DNA of 6,658 nt from CAYTQK01 sp964439745 (GCA_964439745.1 CAYTQK010000192.1:1-6658), one strand, 5' to 3'. Positions 1 through 5,461 are shown, counted from the stretch's first letter. Translations and numbers: made by a program. The notes: generated by a model from the sequence alone, not told the origin.

Positions 1-1
1 T

Positions 2-364
2 GACGACGGTCAACCCATGAGTTACGCTGCCGTGAAATTTTTTTTCGAGGGGGAGAAACTTCCCTTTCAAAACGGCCGCACTGATCGCAACGGAAGGTTT
101 CTTTTTCTACCGGACAAGACCGGAACATGGCAGGTTACGGTCAACGACGGCATGGGGCACCAGTTGACCGTGGCGACCGATTTTGCCATGGAAGGCCAGG
201 ACACCGCTGCCTGGCCCGAAGCGGCCGGCACCGACACCCCGTCCCGGCCGTCAAAGGGAACCAGGCTCCTGGCCGGCCTGGCCACAATCTTTTTTCTGTC
301 CGGCTGGTTTTTCTGGTGGCGGGGACTGAAACAATCCCGCAGCCGATCTGACAAGAACAGATAA
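2..364 (+). CDS. Membrane-anchored periplasmic protein, ECF nickel/cobalt transporter accessory-like (3' part only)
   Basis: The frame is open to the left edge, so the true start lies outside the window; the ATG at 17 is internal. The visible 120 residues begin DDGQPMSYAAVKFF and continue with a beta-sandwich-like stretch containing GRTDRNGRFLFLPD and GTWQVTVNDGMGH. This resembles carboxypeptidase-regulatory/DUF4198-like domains of the extra periplasmic components (NikL-type) of energy-coupling-factor nickel/cobalt transporters. A Pro/Thr/Ser-rich linker leads to one hydrophobic segment (about visible residues 88-106, ending GWFFWW) and a short Arg/Lys-rich tail. That layout predicts a periplasmic domain with a C-terminal anchor and cytoplasmic tail. 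The stop lies 13 bp before the next gene, so the two are probably co-transcribed. The transport role is inferred from family resemblance and from the DUF3842 neighbour; no permease or ATPase gene is visible here. Confidence 0.7.
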   Translation, partial: DDGQPMSYAAVKFFFEGEKLPFQNGRTDRNGRFLFLPDKTGTWQVTVNDGMGHQLTVATDFAMEGQDTAAWPEAAGTDTPSRPSKGTRLLAGLATIFFLSGWFFWWRGLKQSRSRSDKNR

Positions 365-377
365 GAACGGAGTATTC

Positions 378-803
378 ATGAAACCCTGTATTGGTATCAT
401 TGACGGTCAGGGCGGCGGCTTCGGCGTAGCCATCCTCAAAATGATGAAACAAACATTCGGAGAATCGGTGGAACGGATTGTTCTGGGCACCAATGAACTG
501 GCCATGGCCCAGATGCTGAGAAGCGGGGCACACCGCGGAGCCTCCGGGGAAAGCGCCATCTGCCGGGCGGTGGACCATGTTGACTGCATCATCGGCGCCA
601 TCAGCATAACCTGGCCCAATGCCATGCTGGGCGAGGTTACGCCCCGGGTGGCCGAAGCCGTGACTTCGTCTCCGGCAAAAAAAATACTGATTCCCCTTCA
701 TCAGGAAAACATAACAGTGGTGGGAATTTCAGATGAACCCCTGCCGCATTTTATCCAACTGGCAGTCGAAAATCATGTCAGAAAAATTTTTAAATCTTTG
801 TAA
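378..803 (+). CDS. DUF3842 family protein
   Basis: This is a complete 141-residue protein. The start at 378 follows a GGAG motif at 369-372. It opens with a beta strand and a glycine-rich loop (IGIIDGQGGGFG, residues 5-16), like a Rossmann nucleotide-binding fold. The conserved family blocks follow: LGTNELA (36-42), GASGESAI (54-61), ITWPNAMLGEVTP (77-89) and SSPAKKILIPLHQENITVVG (97-116). Length and motif order match DUF3842, a small cytosolic family of unknown biochemical function. In anaerobes it often sits beside cobalt/nickel ECF transporter genes, which agrees with the upstream neighbour. It lies 13 bp after that gene and was probably translated from the same transcript. No enzymatic activity can be assigned from the sequence. 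Confidence 0.88.
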   Translation: MKPCIGIIDGQGGGFGVAILKMMKQTFGESVERIVLGTNELAMAQMLRSGAHRGASGESAICRAVDHVDCIIGAISITWPNAMLGEVTPRVAEAVTSSPAKKILIPLHQENITVVGISDEPLPHFIQLAVENHVRKIFKSL

Positions 804-811
804 AAACAATC

Positions 812-869
812 GCGGTATCCTGAAAAATTGAAGCGTACTTATCGTACCTGAAATTTCTCAGGATACCGC
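812..869 (-). terminator. Long hairpin between convergent genes, probable terminator of the methyltransferase operon
   Basis: Arms 812-823 (GCGGTATCCTGA) and 858-869 are perfect inverted copies. Pairing continues through 825-829/852-856 after one A/C mismatch, then a short GTAC/GTAC stem (835-838/844-847) closes the tip. Read on the minus strand, the hairpin lies 36 nt after the methyltransferase TAG and is followed by GATTGTTTTTA, a short U-run typical of intrinsic terminators. On the plus strand it starts 8 nt after the DUF3842 stop but has no U-run, so it would only partly terminate or would protect that mRNA. The long, nearly perfect arms would also fit a dispersed palindromic repeat. Confidence 0.6.
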
Positions 870-905
870 ACAACACAGATATGGGACGGTTTACTGCGCC
901 GTATT

Positions 906-2093
906 CTAATTATAATAGCCGTATTTGAGATCAGCCTGAACCATCGCCCGGACGGTTTCCGCTTTCGCGTTGGGCGGGATCTCTCAGCCGCCGGCCAGGA
1001 TAAAGCCGCCGTCCCGGCCGACCTCCTCGATCAGGCGGTGGCAGTACTCCTCCACCTCGGCCGGGCTGCCGGTGACCAGCTTGGCCGCCGGCACGTCGCC
1101 GAAGATGCACATGCGGTCGCCGATCTCGTGCTTGGCGGCGAAAATATCGGTCAGCCCGTCCAGCTGGATGATGATCTTGCCGGCGGGCAGGCGGCGCATG
1201 ATTTTCAGGTTTTTGAGCCAGTCCCCGTCGCAGTGGAGGATGGGCGTCAGGCCGGCCTCGATGAGCCGGTTGACGATCATTTCCAGGCTGGGAAAGGCCA
1301 GTTCCTCGAACTGCCGCGGCGAGATGAAGCTGTTGGAGGTGCGGTGGCAGTAGCACTGCACCGTGGGCACCCCCGTCAGCCGGGCGAAAAGAACGGCCGT
1401 ATCAGCGAAGTTCCGGGAAAGATGGTCCGTGGCCCGGCGGATCTTGTCCGGCCGCTGAAACAGGTCGACCGAAAAGTTGATGACGTTGCGGGCCTGGGAA
1501 AAGGTGTCAAAGGGCATCTCCGCCTGGTAGCCGATCTGCACCACCGCCCCCTGGTCGCGCCACCACTTGAAATCCCGCCGCCAGAACTGGCACTGCCGGA
1601 TGGCGTCATAGAGCATGGCGGCCGCCATCCGGAGCAGCCCCTTGCCCCGGGCCTCCTGGCTGAACCGCGGCAGCATGCGCAGCCGAAAGGCCAGGTCCGC
1701 CACCAGACCGGGCGCCTTGAAGACCTGGTCGTAATCCTCCGGCTCCATGTAAGCGATTTCATCGATCTTGGCCATGGCGTTTTCCTCCAGCTCCAGGCCG
1801 GGCCAGAGCTCCCGCATCATCATGACGTAATTATAGGTCAGCCGGGAATAGGGATTGATGTTGTAATAGATGTCCCAGGGACCGATATCCTCCCAGACCT
1901 GTTTCATGACATCCCGGTAAACCGCCTGTTTGAGCATGTATTGGCTCATCCGGGCGCCGACATGCAGGGGCGCGTAATAGTAGAGCATCAGGGACAAGGG
2001 CACCCGGTCCGGCTTTTCCAGCCGCACCACCGTCTCGAACCGCTGCTGCGCCGTCAGGGTGTCTTTTTCGTAAAGCCGTTGGCCGGTATTCAT
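906..2093 (-). CDS. MtaA/UroD-like corrinoid-dependent methyltransferase, probable selenoprotein (UGA = Sec370)
   Basis: The protein has 395 residues if UGA at 984-986 is read as selenocysteine. It belongs to the uroporphyrinogen decarboxylase/MtaA-MtbA-CmuA superfamily, TIM-barrel enzymes that move methyl groups to or from a corrinoid protein. Features in order: LEKPDRVPLSLM (25-36), typical of the N-terminal region; RTSNSFISPRQFEELAFP (251-268); the metal-site segment PILHCDGDW (284-292); IFGDVP (330-335); and FILAGG (364-369). In homologues this last block continues C-E-[IV]-P-P, where Cys is the C-terminal zinc ligand. Here the codon is TGA, and the same frame continues EIPPNAKAETVRAMV to TAG at 906-908, the expected family C-terminus. 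Likely metal ligands are H287, C288 or D289, and U370. The start has a strong RBS (AAAGGAGG, 2100-2107) and overlaps the corrinoid stop as ATGA, implying translational coupling. Substrate and methyl acceptor are unknown. Stopping at 984 would remove the metal ligand. Confidence 0.85.
941..978 (-). promoter_or_regulatory. Candidate bacterial SECIS hairpin downstream of the UGA
   Basis: In the minus-strand mRNA, CGCCC (976-972) pairs with GGGCG (949-945). This stem begins 7 nt after the UGA. It can extend outward by two pairs, CC (978-977) with GG (942-941), leaving a two-base AU bulge. The enclosed 22 nt can form a small GC stem with a GAAA loop (969-960) or, alternatively, CGG-AAA-CCG (961-953). 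Position, size and bulge suit a bacterial SECIS read by SelB, but these elements have little sequence conservation, and GC-rich coding DNA readily forms such stems. Confidence 0.4.
984..986 (-). other. In-frame UGA, probable selenocysteine codon
   Basis: The plus-strand TCA is TGA on the coding strand. It is preceded by codons for Gly-Gly and followed by Glu-Ile-Pro-Pro-Asn, so it replaces the conserved Cys of the family's GGCE[IV]PP block. Cys codons TGC and TGT differ from TGA by one base. The 25 downstream codons keep family-like sequence, which argues for recoding over a recent nonsense mutation or a true end. No sel genes are visible in the window. Confidence 0.82.
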
Positions 2094-2761
2094 ACGCCCC
2101 CTCCTTTGATCTCCCCGTCGGTCAGTTTCTTGATCATGGTCAGCCCTTCATAGGCGTCCCGGGTCTGGGAATCCACCCCCAGCTTTTCCACCAGGCTCTG
2201 CTCGGTGGCCCCGCCGCCGAGAATGATATGGGTCTGTTGCCGCAGGCCCCGCTTGTCTAAGCCGGCCACGATCTCCTCGATGGTTTCAAAGGTGGTGGTC
2301 AACAGGGAAGACAGACCCAGAATGGACGCGCCGGTCTCCTCCAGCCGGGCGAAAAATGCCTCCGGCGGCACGTCCACCCCCAGGTTGTGCACGGCAAACC
2401 CGCTGGCCTCGGCCAGCACCGCGAAAATGTCCTTGCCCAGGTCATGGATGTCCCCGCGGGGCGTGCCCAGCACGATGGCGGCAATGGCGTCATCGGCCTT
2501 TTCGGCCGGCAGCACCTGCTTGATGCGGCCGCTGACCGTCTTGAACATCTCCCCGGCCATGACCAGCTGCGGCAGGTAGTATTCCCCCTTTTCAAATTTG
2601 TCCCCGATTTCTCCCATGACCGGCGTGCAGGTGTCCAGAAACTGTTTCACGGTCACCCCGGCGGCCAGCATGCGCTCGGCCTCCTGCGGCATGGCATCCA
2701 GGTCAAACCCCAGAAATTTTTCCCGGAAAGACGACAAGGCCTGCAATTGCGCATCATCCAT
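2090..2761 (-). CDS. Corrinoid (methylcobamide) protein, MtbC/MttC/MtaC-like
   Basis: This 223-residue cytosolic methyl carrier would shuttle a methyl group on cobalamin between methyltransferases. Residues 1-90 form the helical cap domain of B12-dependent methyltransferase carriers, including GDKFEKGEYYLPQLVMAGEMF (53-73, shared style with MetH). The Rossmann B12-binding domain follows with GDIHDLGKDI (103-112), where H106 is the expected lower axial cobalt ligand of the DxHxxG motif. Next come SSL (151-153) of the SxL motif and the glycine block ILGGGATE (180-187). The length is typical of stand-alone carriers. The start is preceded by GGAGG at 2767-2771, 5 nt upstream. Its TGA overlaps the methyltransferase ATG, so the two products are probably made in fixed ratio and work as partners. 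No reductive activase (RACE/RamA type) and no separate substrate-specific methyltransferase is in the window. Confidence 0.93.
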   Translation of the reverse strand: MDDAQLQALSSFREKFLGFDLDAMPQEAERMLAAGVTVKQFLDTCTPVMGEIGDKFEKGEYYLPQLVMAGEMFKTVSGRIKQVLPAEKADDAIAAIVLGTPRGDIHDLGKDIFAVLAEASGFAVHNLGVDVPPEAFFARLEETGASILGLSSLLTTTFETIEEIVAGLDKRGLRQQTHIILGGGATEQSLVEKLGVDSQTRDAYEGLTMIKKLTDGEIKGGGV

Positions 2762-2778
2762 ATGCCCCTCCCTTGTTT

Positions 2779-2794
2779 GCCCGACGCGTCGGGC
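2779..2794. promoter_or_regulatory. Perfect 16-bp palindrome in the corrinoid gene leader
   Basis: GCCCGACGCGTCGGGC is fully self-complementary and lies 17 bp upstream of the corrinoid gene ATG, just above its ribosome binding site. It could be an operator, or a 6-bp RNA stem with a CGCG loop next to the RBS. On the plus strand it is followed by GTTTTT like a terminator, but no plus-strand gene leads into it. On the minus strand, the direction of transcription, there is no U-run. Confidence 0.5.
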
Positions 2795-2802
2795 GTTTTT
2801 GG

Positions 2803-2819
2803 TACTGCTTATTCAATAT
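2803..2819 (-). repeat. Partial copy of the tetR operator sequence upstream of the corrinoid gene
   Basis: On the minus strand this stretch reads ATATTGAATA, a 2-bp gap, then CAGTA. The tetR promoter operator has the same two blocks in the same order (3519-3528 and 3535-3539) with a 6-bp gap. The site lies between the tetR stop and the corrinoid start, where an operon promoter or operator would be expected. The 4-bp shorter gap changes the helical phase of the two blocks, so it may be a weak site, a single half-site, or chance AT-rich similarity. Confidence 0.35.
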
Positions 2820-2842
2820 AAAAAAGCCGGCGGCCGCGGCCT
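2820..2842 (-). terminator. Weak possible terminator at the end of tetR
   Basis: On the minus strand, AGGCCG (from inside the TAG stop) can pair with CGGCTT through a 7-nt loop, giving six pairs including one G-U. A run of six U follows, overlapping the 3' arm. The stem is short, so read-through from tetR into the corrinoid and methyltransferase genes remains possible. Confidence 0.35.
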
Positions 2843-3497
2843 ACCAGTCCGCATTTCCACCATTTTTACCGGACGGCTGCATCTGGCCCAGCAGGGGCAG
2901 CAGCAGACCGGCGTAAATGCGCTCCAGGGGCAATCGCTCCTCCAGGATGGACATGTAGATATGTCCTTCCGTCAACGACAGCAGCATCAGGGCCATGGCG
3001 GCGCAATCAGTGCCCTGGGGTAGAAAGCCCGCGGCCACAGCCTGTTCGGACAATTCCTCGATGAGTTCCATGACGCGGCGATAATGATCGTTGACCTGCC
3101 CGGAAAAATTGTCACTCTGGTTCCGGGCCTGGTGCAGGGAAGAAAAATGGACCAGCTTGTTGAGCGAGTCATTGTTCCGGGACATTTCCAGGTAGTCCCA
3201 CAGGAATTGATAAAATTTTTTGATAAACGGTTCCGGGGAGGCCGCTGTTTCGGCCAGCAGATCGATATAGGGCTGCATGCAGGTATCGATCAGTTCGGAC
3301 AGGAGGGCGGCCTTGCTTTCCCAGTACCAGTAGATCAGGGACTTGCTCACCCCGGCCTCGGCGGCCAGGTCATCCATGGTGGACTGCTGGTACCCCTTGG
3401 TGGAAAAAAGCCGGATGGCGGCTTCCTTGATCTGGGCGCGCCGCTGCTGCTCCTTAAGGTTGCGGCGGATGCCCCGGGTTTGCCGGGCCAGGGCCAT
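2841..3497 (-). CDS. TetR/AcrR-family transcriptional regulator
   Basis: This 218-residue protein has an N-terminal TetR DNA-binding domain. After a basic start (RRNLKEQQRR, 11-20) comes IKEAAIRLFSTKGYQQST (23-40), then the helix-turn-helix TMDDLAAEAGVSKSLIYWYWESKAALL at about 40-66, matching the family pattern closely. Residues from about 75 onward form the variable helical ligand-binding and dimerisation half; the ligand cannot be told. Length is normal. The start at 3497 has only a weak AAGG upstream, but no later Met precedes the HTH. It is transcribed toward the corrinoid and methyltransferase genes (79 bp gap) and divergently from the DUF362 gene, so it is the likely local regulator. 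Palindromes at its own promoter suggest autorepression. The effector may be the methylated substrate or a product, which is inference from context only. Confidence 0.93.
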   Translation of the reverse strand: MALARQTRGIRRNLKEQQRRAQIKEAAIRLFSTKGYQQSTMDDLAAEAGVSKSLIYWYWESKAALLSELIDTCMQPYIDLLAETAASPEPFIKKFYQFLWDYLEMSRNNDSLNKLVHFSSLHQARNQSDNFSGQVNDHYRRVMELIEELSEQAVAAGFLPQGTDCAAMALMLLSLTEGHIYMSILEERLPLERIYAGLLLPLLGQMQPSGKNGGNADW

Positions 3498-3518
3498 GGC
3501 GATGCCTTGAGAAAGTTA

Positions 3519-3540
3519 ATATTGAATATATAGTCAGTAT
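3519..3540. promoter_or_regulatory. Probable TetR operator overlapping the tetR -10 region
   Basis: This is a 22-bp imperfect palindrome of form ATA-n-TGA-n-TATATA-n-TCA-n-TAT centred between 3529 and 3530. Only two of eleven symmetric pairs mismatch (3522/3537 and 3526/3533). It covers the -10 hexamer and the expected transcription start of tetR. TGA...TCA dyads of about this size are common for TetR-family dimers, and a regulator bound here would block its own promoter. Confidence 0.6.
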
Positions 3541-3565
3541 AAGATCGGGCCGATCTGGCTGTCAA
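3536..3565 (-). promoter_or_regulatory. Sigma70-type promoter of tetR
   Basis: Read on the minus strand, a perfect -35 TTGACA (3565-3560) is followed by an 18-bp spacer and -10 TATACT (3541-3536), five of six to consensus. Transcription would start near 3530, about 30 nt before the tetR ATG. Both nearby palindromes overlap this promoter. Confidence 0.7.
3542..3556. promoter_or_regulatory. Second palindrome inside the tetR promoter spacer
   Basis: AGATCGG-G-CCGATCT is a perfect 7+1+7 palindrome lying wholly between the -35 and -10 hexamers of the tetR promoter. It abuts the 3519-3540 dyad but differs in sequence. It is either a second operator, perhaps for another regulator, or the actual TetR site. 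Its position makes a repressor role natural. Confidence 0.45.
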
Positions 3566-3824
3566 GCAAAAAATGATCTTTTCCCACCGCCGCTTGGTAG
3601 CCGGATGGCTGAAAAAACACACCGGTATTACCGTGCCCGAGTGGTAAACCGGGGGCCGGCGGCGGTGCCGGGGGAAGCGCCTCGCCCGGCCAAAGACGCC
3701 ATGACTTTTGGTAAAAAAAATGATATGGCTGGTGACAAGAGACAACCAGGCCGGCGGCTTTTGAACCTGGAATCAAATTTCGCCTGATATGAATCACCGA
3801 CCCCTGATCCGCGAGGAGGTTTCC
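3566..3824 (+). other. Long structured leader between tetR promoter and DUF362 gene
   Basis: About 260 bp without a convincing gene. It holds several inverted repeats: CCGGTATTACC/GGTAAACCGG (3622-3632/3643-3652); GGCCGG/CCGGCC (3654-3659/3686-3691), enclosing GGCG/CGCC (3661-3664/3678-3681); and CTGGT/ACCAG (3729-3733/3745-3749), which competes with CCAGG/CCTGG (3746-3750/3766-3770). A weak promoter candidate, TTGAAC (3761-3766), lies near AT-rich DNA at 3785-3793. No riboswitch class was recognised. Confidence 0.4.
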
Positions 3825-5162
3825 ATGGAAAAAGCGACTGTTGCCATCGTCAAATACGAACAACCCCTGGAATCCGTGCGCCGGGCCGTGGACCTGGCCG
3901 GCGGCCTGGACCACCTGCCGGCCGGCGCCCGGGTCTTTATCAAGCCCAATATCGTCTTCTGGACCAAAGAAGTGGCCTTTCCCAAGTGGGGCGTCATCAC
4001 CACCTCCCGGGTGGTGGAGGACATGATCGTCCTGCTGCGGGAACGGGGCATCACCGACATCACCATCGGCGAAGGCATCGTGGTCAATGATCCCAAGGAC
4101 ACGGCCACCCCGGCCCACGCCTTTGAAACCCTGGGCTACAACGCCATGAAGGAAAAATACGGCATCAGGGTGGTCAACGTCTTTGACCGCCCCCTGGAAG
4201 CGGTCGACCTGGGCGACGGGGTCACCCTCAACTTTAACACCGATATCATGAACAGCGATTTCGTGGTCAACCTGCCGGTTTTAAAAACCCACAACCAGAC
4301 CGTGGTCAGCCTGGGCATCAAGAACCTCAAGGGCACCATTGATTTTAAATCCCGGAAAATCTGCCACAACGCCGACCCGGAACGGGGCCTGCACTTCATG
4401 ATCTCCAGGCTGGCCGAAAAAATGCCGCCCATGCTGACCCTGATCGACGGCATCTACACCCTGGAACGGGGACCGGCCTTTGACGGCAAGGTCCATCGCA
4501 GCGATCTGCTCATCGCCTCGAAGGACGTGCTCTCGGCCGACCTGGTCGGCGCGGCCGCCCTGGGCCACGGCGGGGCGGGGGCGGTGCCCCACCTGGCCCG
4601 GGCCGCCGCCGAACACGGCCGGCCGGCCGACCGGTCCGACATCGACATCGTCGGCGAATCCCTGGAGAGCGTGGCCGCCTTTCATGAGTATGATTTTCTC
4701 TACCAGGAGGACGAGAATGTCTGCCTGCCCGTGCCCATGGCCAAAAGCGGCATGACCGGCATCTACTACCGCAAGTACGACGAGTCCATGTGCACTTACT
4801 GCTCCGGCGTCAACGGGCTCATCCTGACCGCCATCCGCTACGCCTGGACCGGCGAGCCTTTTGACAAAATCGAAGTTCTGACCGGAAAAACCATGAAACC
4901 GACCCCGGGCATGAACAAGACCATCCTGGTGGGCAAGTGCATTTACCAGGCCCACAAGGACAACCCCGACATCAAGGAGATGATCGCCATCAAGGGCTGC
5001 CCGCCCCAGCCGAAAAACATCCTCAAGGCACTGCAGCAGGCCGGCATCGACGCCAATCCCGACCTGTTTGCCAACGTGGCCCAGCTGCCGGGATTTTTCA
5101 TGGGCCGCTACCAGGGCAAGCCCGAATATGACGAAGACCTGTTCCGCCTGAGCAGCGACTGA
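3825..5162 (+). CDS. DUF362 domain protein with a C-terminal Cys cluster
   Basis: The chosen start at 3825 gives 445 residues and has a strong RBS (GAGGAGG, 3813-3819) 5 nt upstream; an ATG at 3789 would add 12 residues without a good RBS. The body shows DUF362 signatures: FIKPNIV (38-44), VVNLPVLKTH (147-156) and LGIKNLKG (163-170). The C-terminal part has Cys in MCTYC (C323, C326), GKC (C372) and KGCPP (C392), which could form a four-Cys iron-sulfur or other metal site. No signal peptide or membrane segment is seen. Function is not established for the family; in anaerobes, members often carry or sit beside ferredoxin-like domains. Being divergent from tetR and next to a corrinoid methyltransferase pair suggests a redox or accessory role in the same pathway, which is inference. 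A strong terminator ends the unit. Confidence 0.87.
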   Translation: MEKATVAIVKYEQPLESVRRAVDLAGGLDHLPAGARVFIKPNIVFWTKEVAFPKWGVITTSRVVEDMIVLLRERGITDITIGEGIVVNDPKDTATPAHAFETLGYNAMKEKYGIRVVNVFDRPLEAVDLGDGVTLNFNTDIMNSDFVVNLPVLKTHNQTVVSLGIKNLKGTIDFKSRKICHNADPERGLHFMISRLAEKMPPMLTLIDGIYTLERGPAFDGKVHRSDLLIASKDVLSADLVGAAALGHGGAGAVPHLARAAAEHGRPADRSDIDIVGESLESVAAFHEYDFLYQEDENVCLPVPMAKSGMTGIYYRKYDESMCTYCSGVNGLILTAIRYAWTGEPFDKIEVLTGKTMKPTPGMNKTILVGKCIYQAHKDNPDIKEMIAIKGCPPQPKNILKALQQAGIDANPDLFANVAQLPGFFMGRYQGKPEYDEDLFRLSSD

Positions 5163-5174
5163 TCCCCTCCCCTG

Positions 5175-5216
5175 CCGGCCAGGCCGCCCTCGAGGCGGCC
5201 TGGCCGGTGCGATTTT
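5175..5216 (+). terminator. Strong intrinsic terminator after the DUF362 gene
   Basis: CCGGCCAGGCCGCC (5175-5188) and its exact inverted copy (5194-5207) form a 14-bp GC stem with the loop CTCGA. A T5 run (5212-5216) follows 4 bases later. It begins 12 nt after the DUF362 stop and makes the gene a monocistronic unit at its 3' end. Confidence 0.88.
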
Positions 5217-5301
5217 TCCCGGGAACGGATGCGGTCTTTCCCGGCCAGGCCCCAGGCAAAGGAACAGGCCGGGGGCAGCCCTCCTTCCTGCAACGCTTGT
5301 G

Positions 5302-5320
5302 GCCGCAATGTATTTGCGGC
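5302..5320. repeat. Short perfect inverted repeat
   Basis: GCCGCAA (5302-5308) and TTGCGGC (5314-5320) form a 7-bp stem with a 5-nt loop (TGTAT). No T-run follows on either strand, so it is not an obvious terminator. It may be a dispersed small palindromic repeat or an extra mRNA 3' structure. Confidence 0.4.
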
Positions 5321-5360
5321 TACGAACCCCAAGTTTCCAAATCACTGTTTTTAAAATCGC

Positions 5361-5387
5361 GCCTGTTCCAGGCAGCCTGCTTTTTTT
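5361..5387 (+). terminator. Weak terminator-like hairpin
   Basis: GCCTG-TTC-CAGGC (5361-5373), or the overlapping CAGG-CAG-CCTG (5369-5379), is followed by a run of seven T (5381-5387). The second hairpin sits almost directly against the T-run. It could be a back-up terminator for the DUF362 transcript before the ketosynthase promoter. Confidence 0.4.
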
Positions 5388-5461
5388 GTCTTCCTTGAAT
5401 TGACCTGCCCTGCCCCCCCTTTTTTTCATAATGCCGGCACGGTACTGCGGGTAAATAAATA

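Noticed and set aside
891..908. Pyrrolysine read-through of the methyltransferase TAG at 906-908
   Set aside because: Only four further codons precede TAA at 891-893, and the protein already has family length at TAG. Nothing suggests recoding.
984..986. Reading the methyltransferase as a normal 369-residue protein ending at TGA, or as a pseudogene
   Set aside because: The TGA falls exactly on the conserved Cys, and the downstream 25 codons still match the family C-terminus and end at a natural length. A random nonsense change is possible but less likely.
1038..2153. Long plus-strand open frame opposite the methyltransferase
   Set aside because: It is a product of GC-rich codon bias in the real gene on the other strand. 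It has no RBS and no recognisable domain, and its composition is unnatural (many His, Gly, Gln, Val).
3633..3652. tRNA-like stretch (GCCCGAGTGG resembling a D-arm)
   Set aside because: No acceptor stem, anticodon arm or T-arm could be fitted around it; the surrounding repeats form different stems.
3600..3824. Cobalamin riboswitch upstream of DUF362, expected from the B12 context
   Set aside because: GC-rich stems are present, but I could not find a B12-box or the conserved core in correct order on either strand.
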